From assembly GCA_964597685.1 (NCBI GenBank), contig CAZQZC010000184.1, positions 1 through 5,125 on the forward strand: 5,125 nucleotides of DNA, in the 5' to 3' direction. The notes under the pieces are model-generated. The model saw nothing but the letters and a program-made list of their open reading frames with translations, searched no databases and was not told the origin of the DNA. The position numbers and the translations under genes are program-made. The DNA comes from JBCBTJ01 sp964597685 (GTDB taxonomy: Bacteria; Pseudomonadota; Alphaproteobacteria; Caulobacterales; Hyphomonadaceae). Positions 5,089 through 5,125 of this stretch are shown piece after piece; position 1 is the first letter of the stretch; each line of letters begins with the position of its first letter.

Positions 5089-5125
5089 ATGACGACCTAT
5101 TTTGACCCCATCCCCTTTCCGCTTT
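5089..5125 (+). CDS. N-terminus of an unidentified plus-strand gene (runs off the window)
   Basis: The ATG at 5089 opens a frame to the window edge and encodes MTTYFDPIPFPL, only 12 residues. I do not recognise the family from so little. There is no clear Shine-Dalgarno at normal spacing: a GGAG at 5067-5070 is 18 nt away, inside the leader hairpin region. The true start could therefore be elsewhere. The upstream 233 bp has no other gene, which fits this being the first gene of a divergent unit facing away from the Sel1 gene. Confidence 0.35.
   Translation, partial: MTTYFDPIPFPL

Overview
The window is GC-rich, with dense coding and G/C-ending codons. It reads as an alphaproteobacterium, most likely of the Caulobacterales/Hyphomonadaceae group. 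The main reason is a compact block of four polysaccharide synthesis and export genes whose content and order resemble the holdfast cluster hfsD-A-B-C of Caulobacter crescentus. A small Sel1-repeat protein of a type common in alphaproteobacteria flanks it. The taxon and the holdfast assignment are inferences from protein content and gene order; no search was run.

Layout. Positions 2-55 (+) are the last 17 codons of a gene resembling a family 2 glycosyltransferase. They end in TGA at 53-55, and the same frame stays open to 316, giving an 85-residue membrane-type tail that looks like the natural C-terminus of that enzyme. The gene therefore appears split by one in-frame stop. Its last 60 bases overlap, tail to tail, the 3' end of a minus-strand operon transcribed hfsA-hfsB-hfsC (3760 down to 257): chain-length/co-polymerase protein, degenerate BY-kinase, and O-antigen-polymerase/ligase-like protein. 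HfsD, an outer-membrane polysaccharide-export lipoprotein, runs the other way (3872-4561) from a shared upstream region of about 110 bp. A convergent Sel1-repeat gene (4583-4855, minus) follows, then a 233-bp intergenic region with dyads and hairpins, then the first 12 codons of an unidentified plus-strand gene from 5089.

How the genes fit together. The glycosyltransferase would add a sugar to a lipid-linked repeat unit. HfsC would polymerise flipped units in the periplasmic leaflet. HfsA, with its partner HfsB, would set chain length and bridge the periplasm, and HfsD would form the outer-membrane exit. This is the Wzx/Wzy-dependent scheme. The initiating transferase and flippase are not in the window.

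Points of note: the in-frame stop in the glycosyltransferase; loss of the Walker A lysine in the HfsB-like kinase; and the fact that all six TTAA tetramers in the window lie in intergenic DNA (one spans the hfsA stop codon), where they form palindromes resembling CtrA half-sites. I see no mobile element, CRISPR array, tRNA or rRNA. I do not see evidence for a wholly new system; it is a recognisable export locus with some unusual details.
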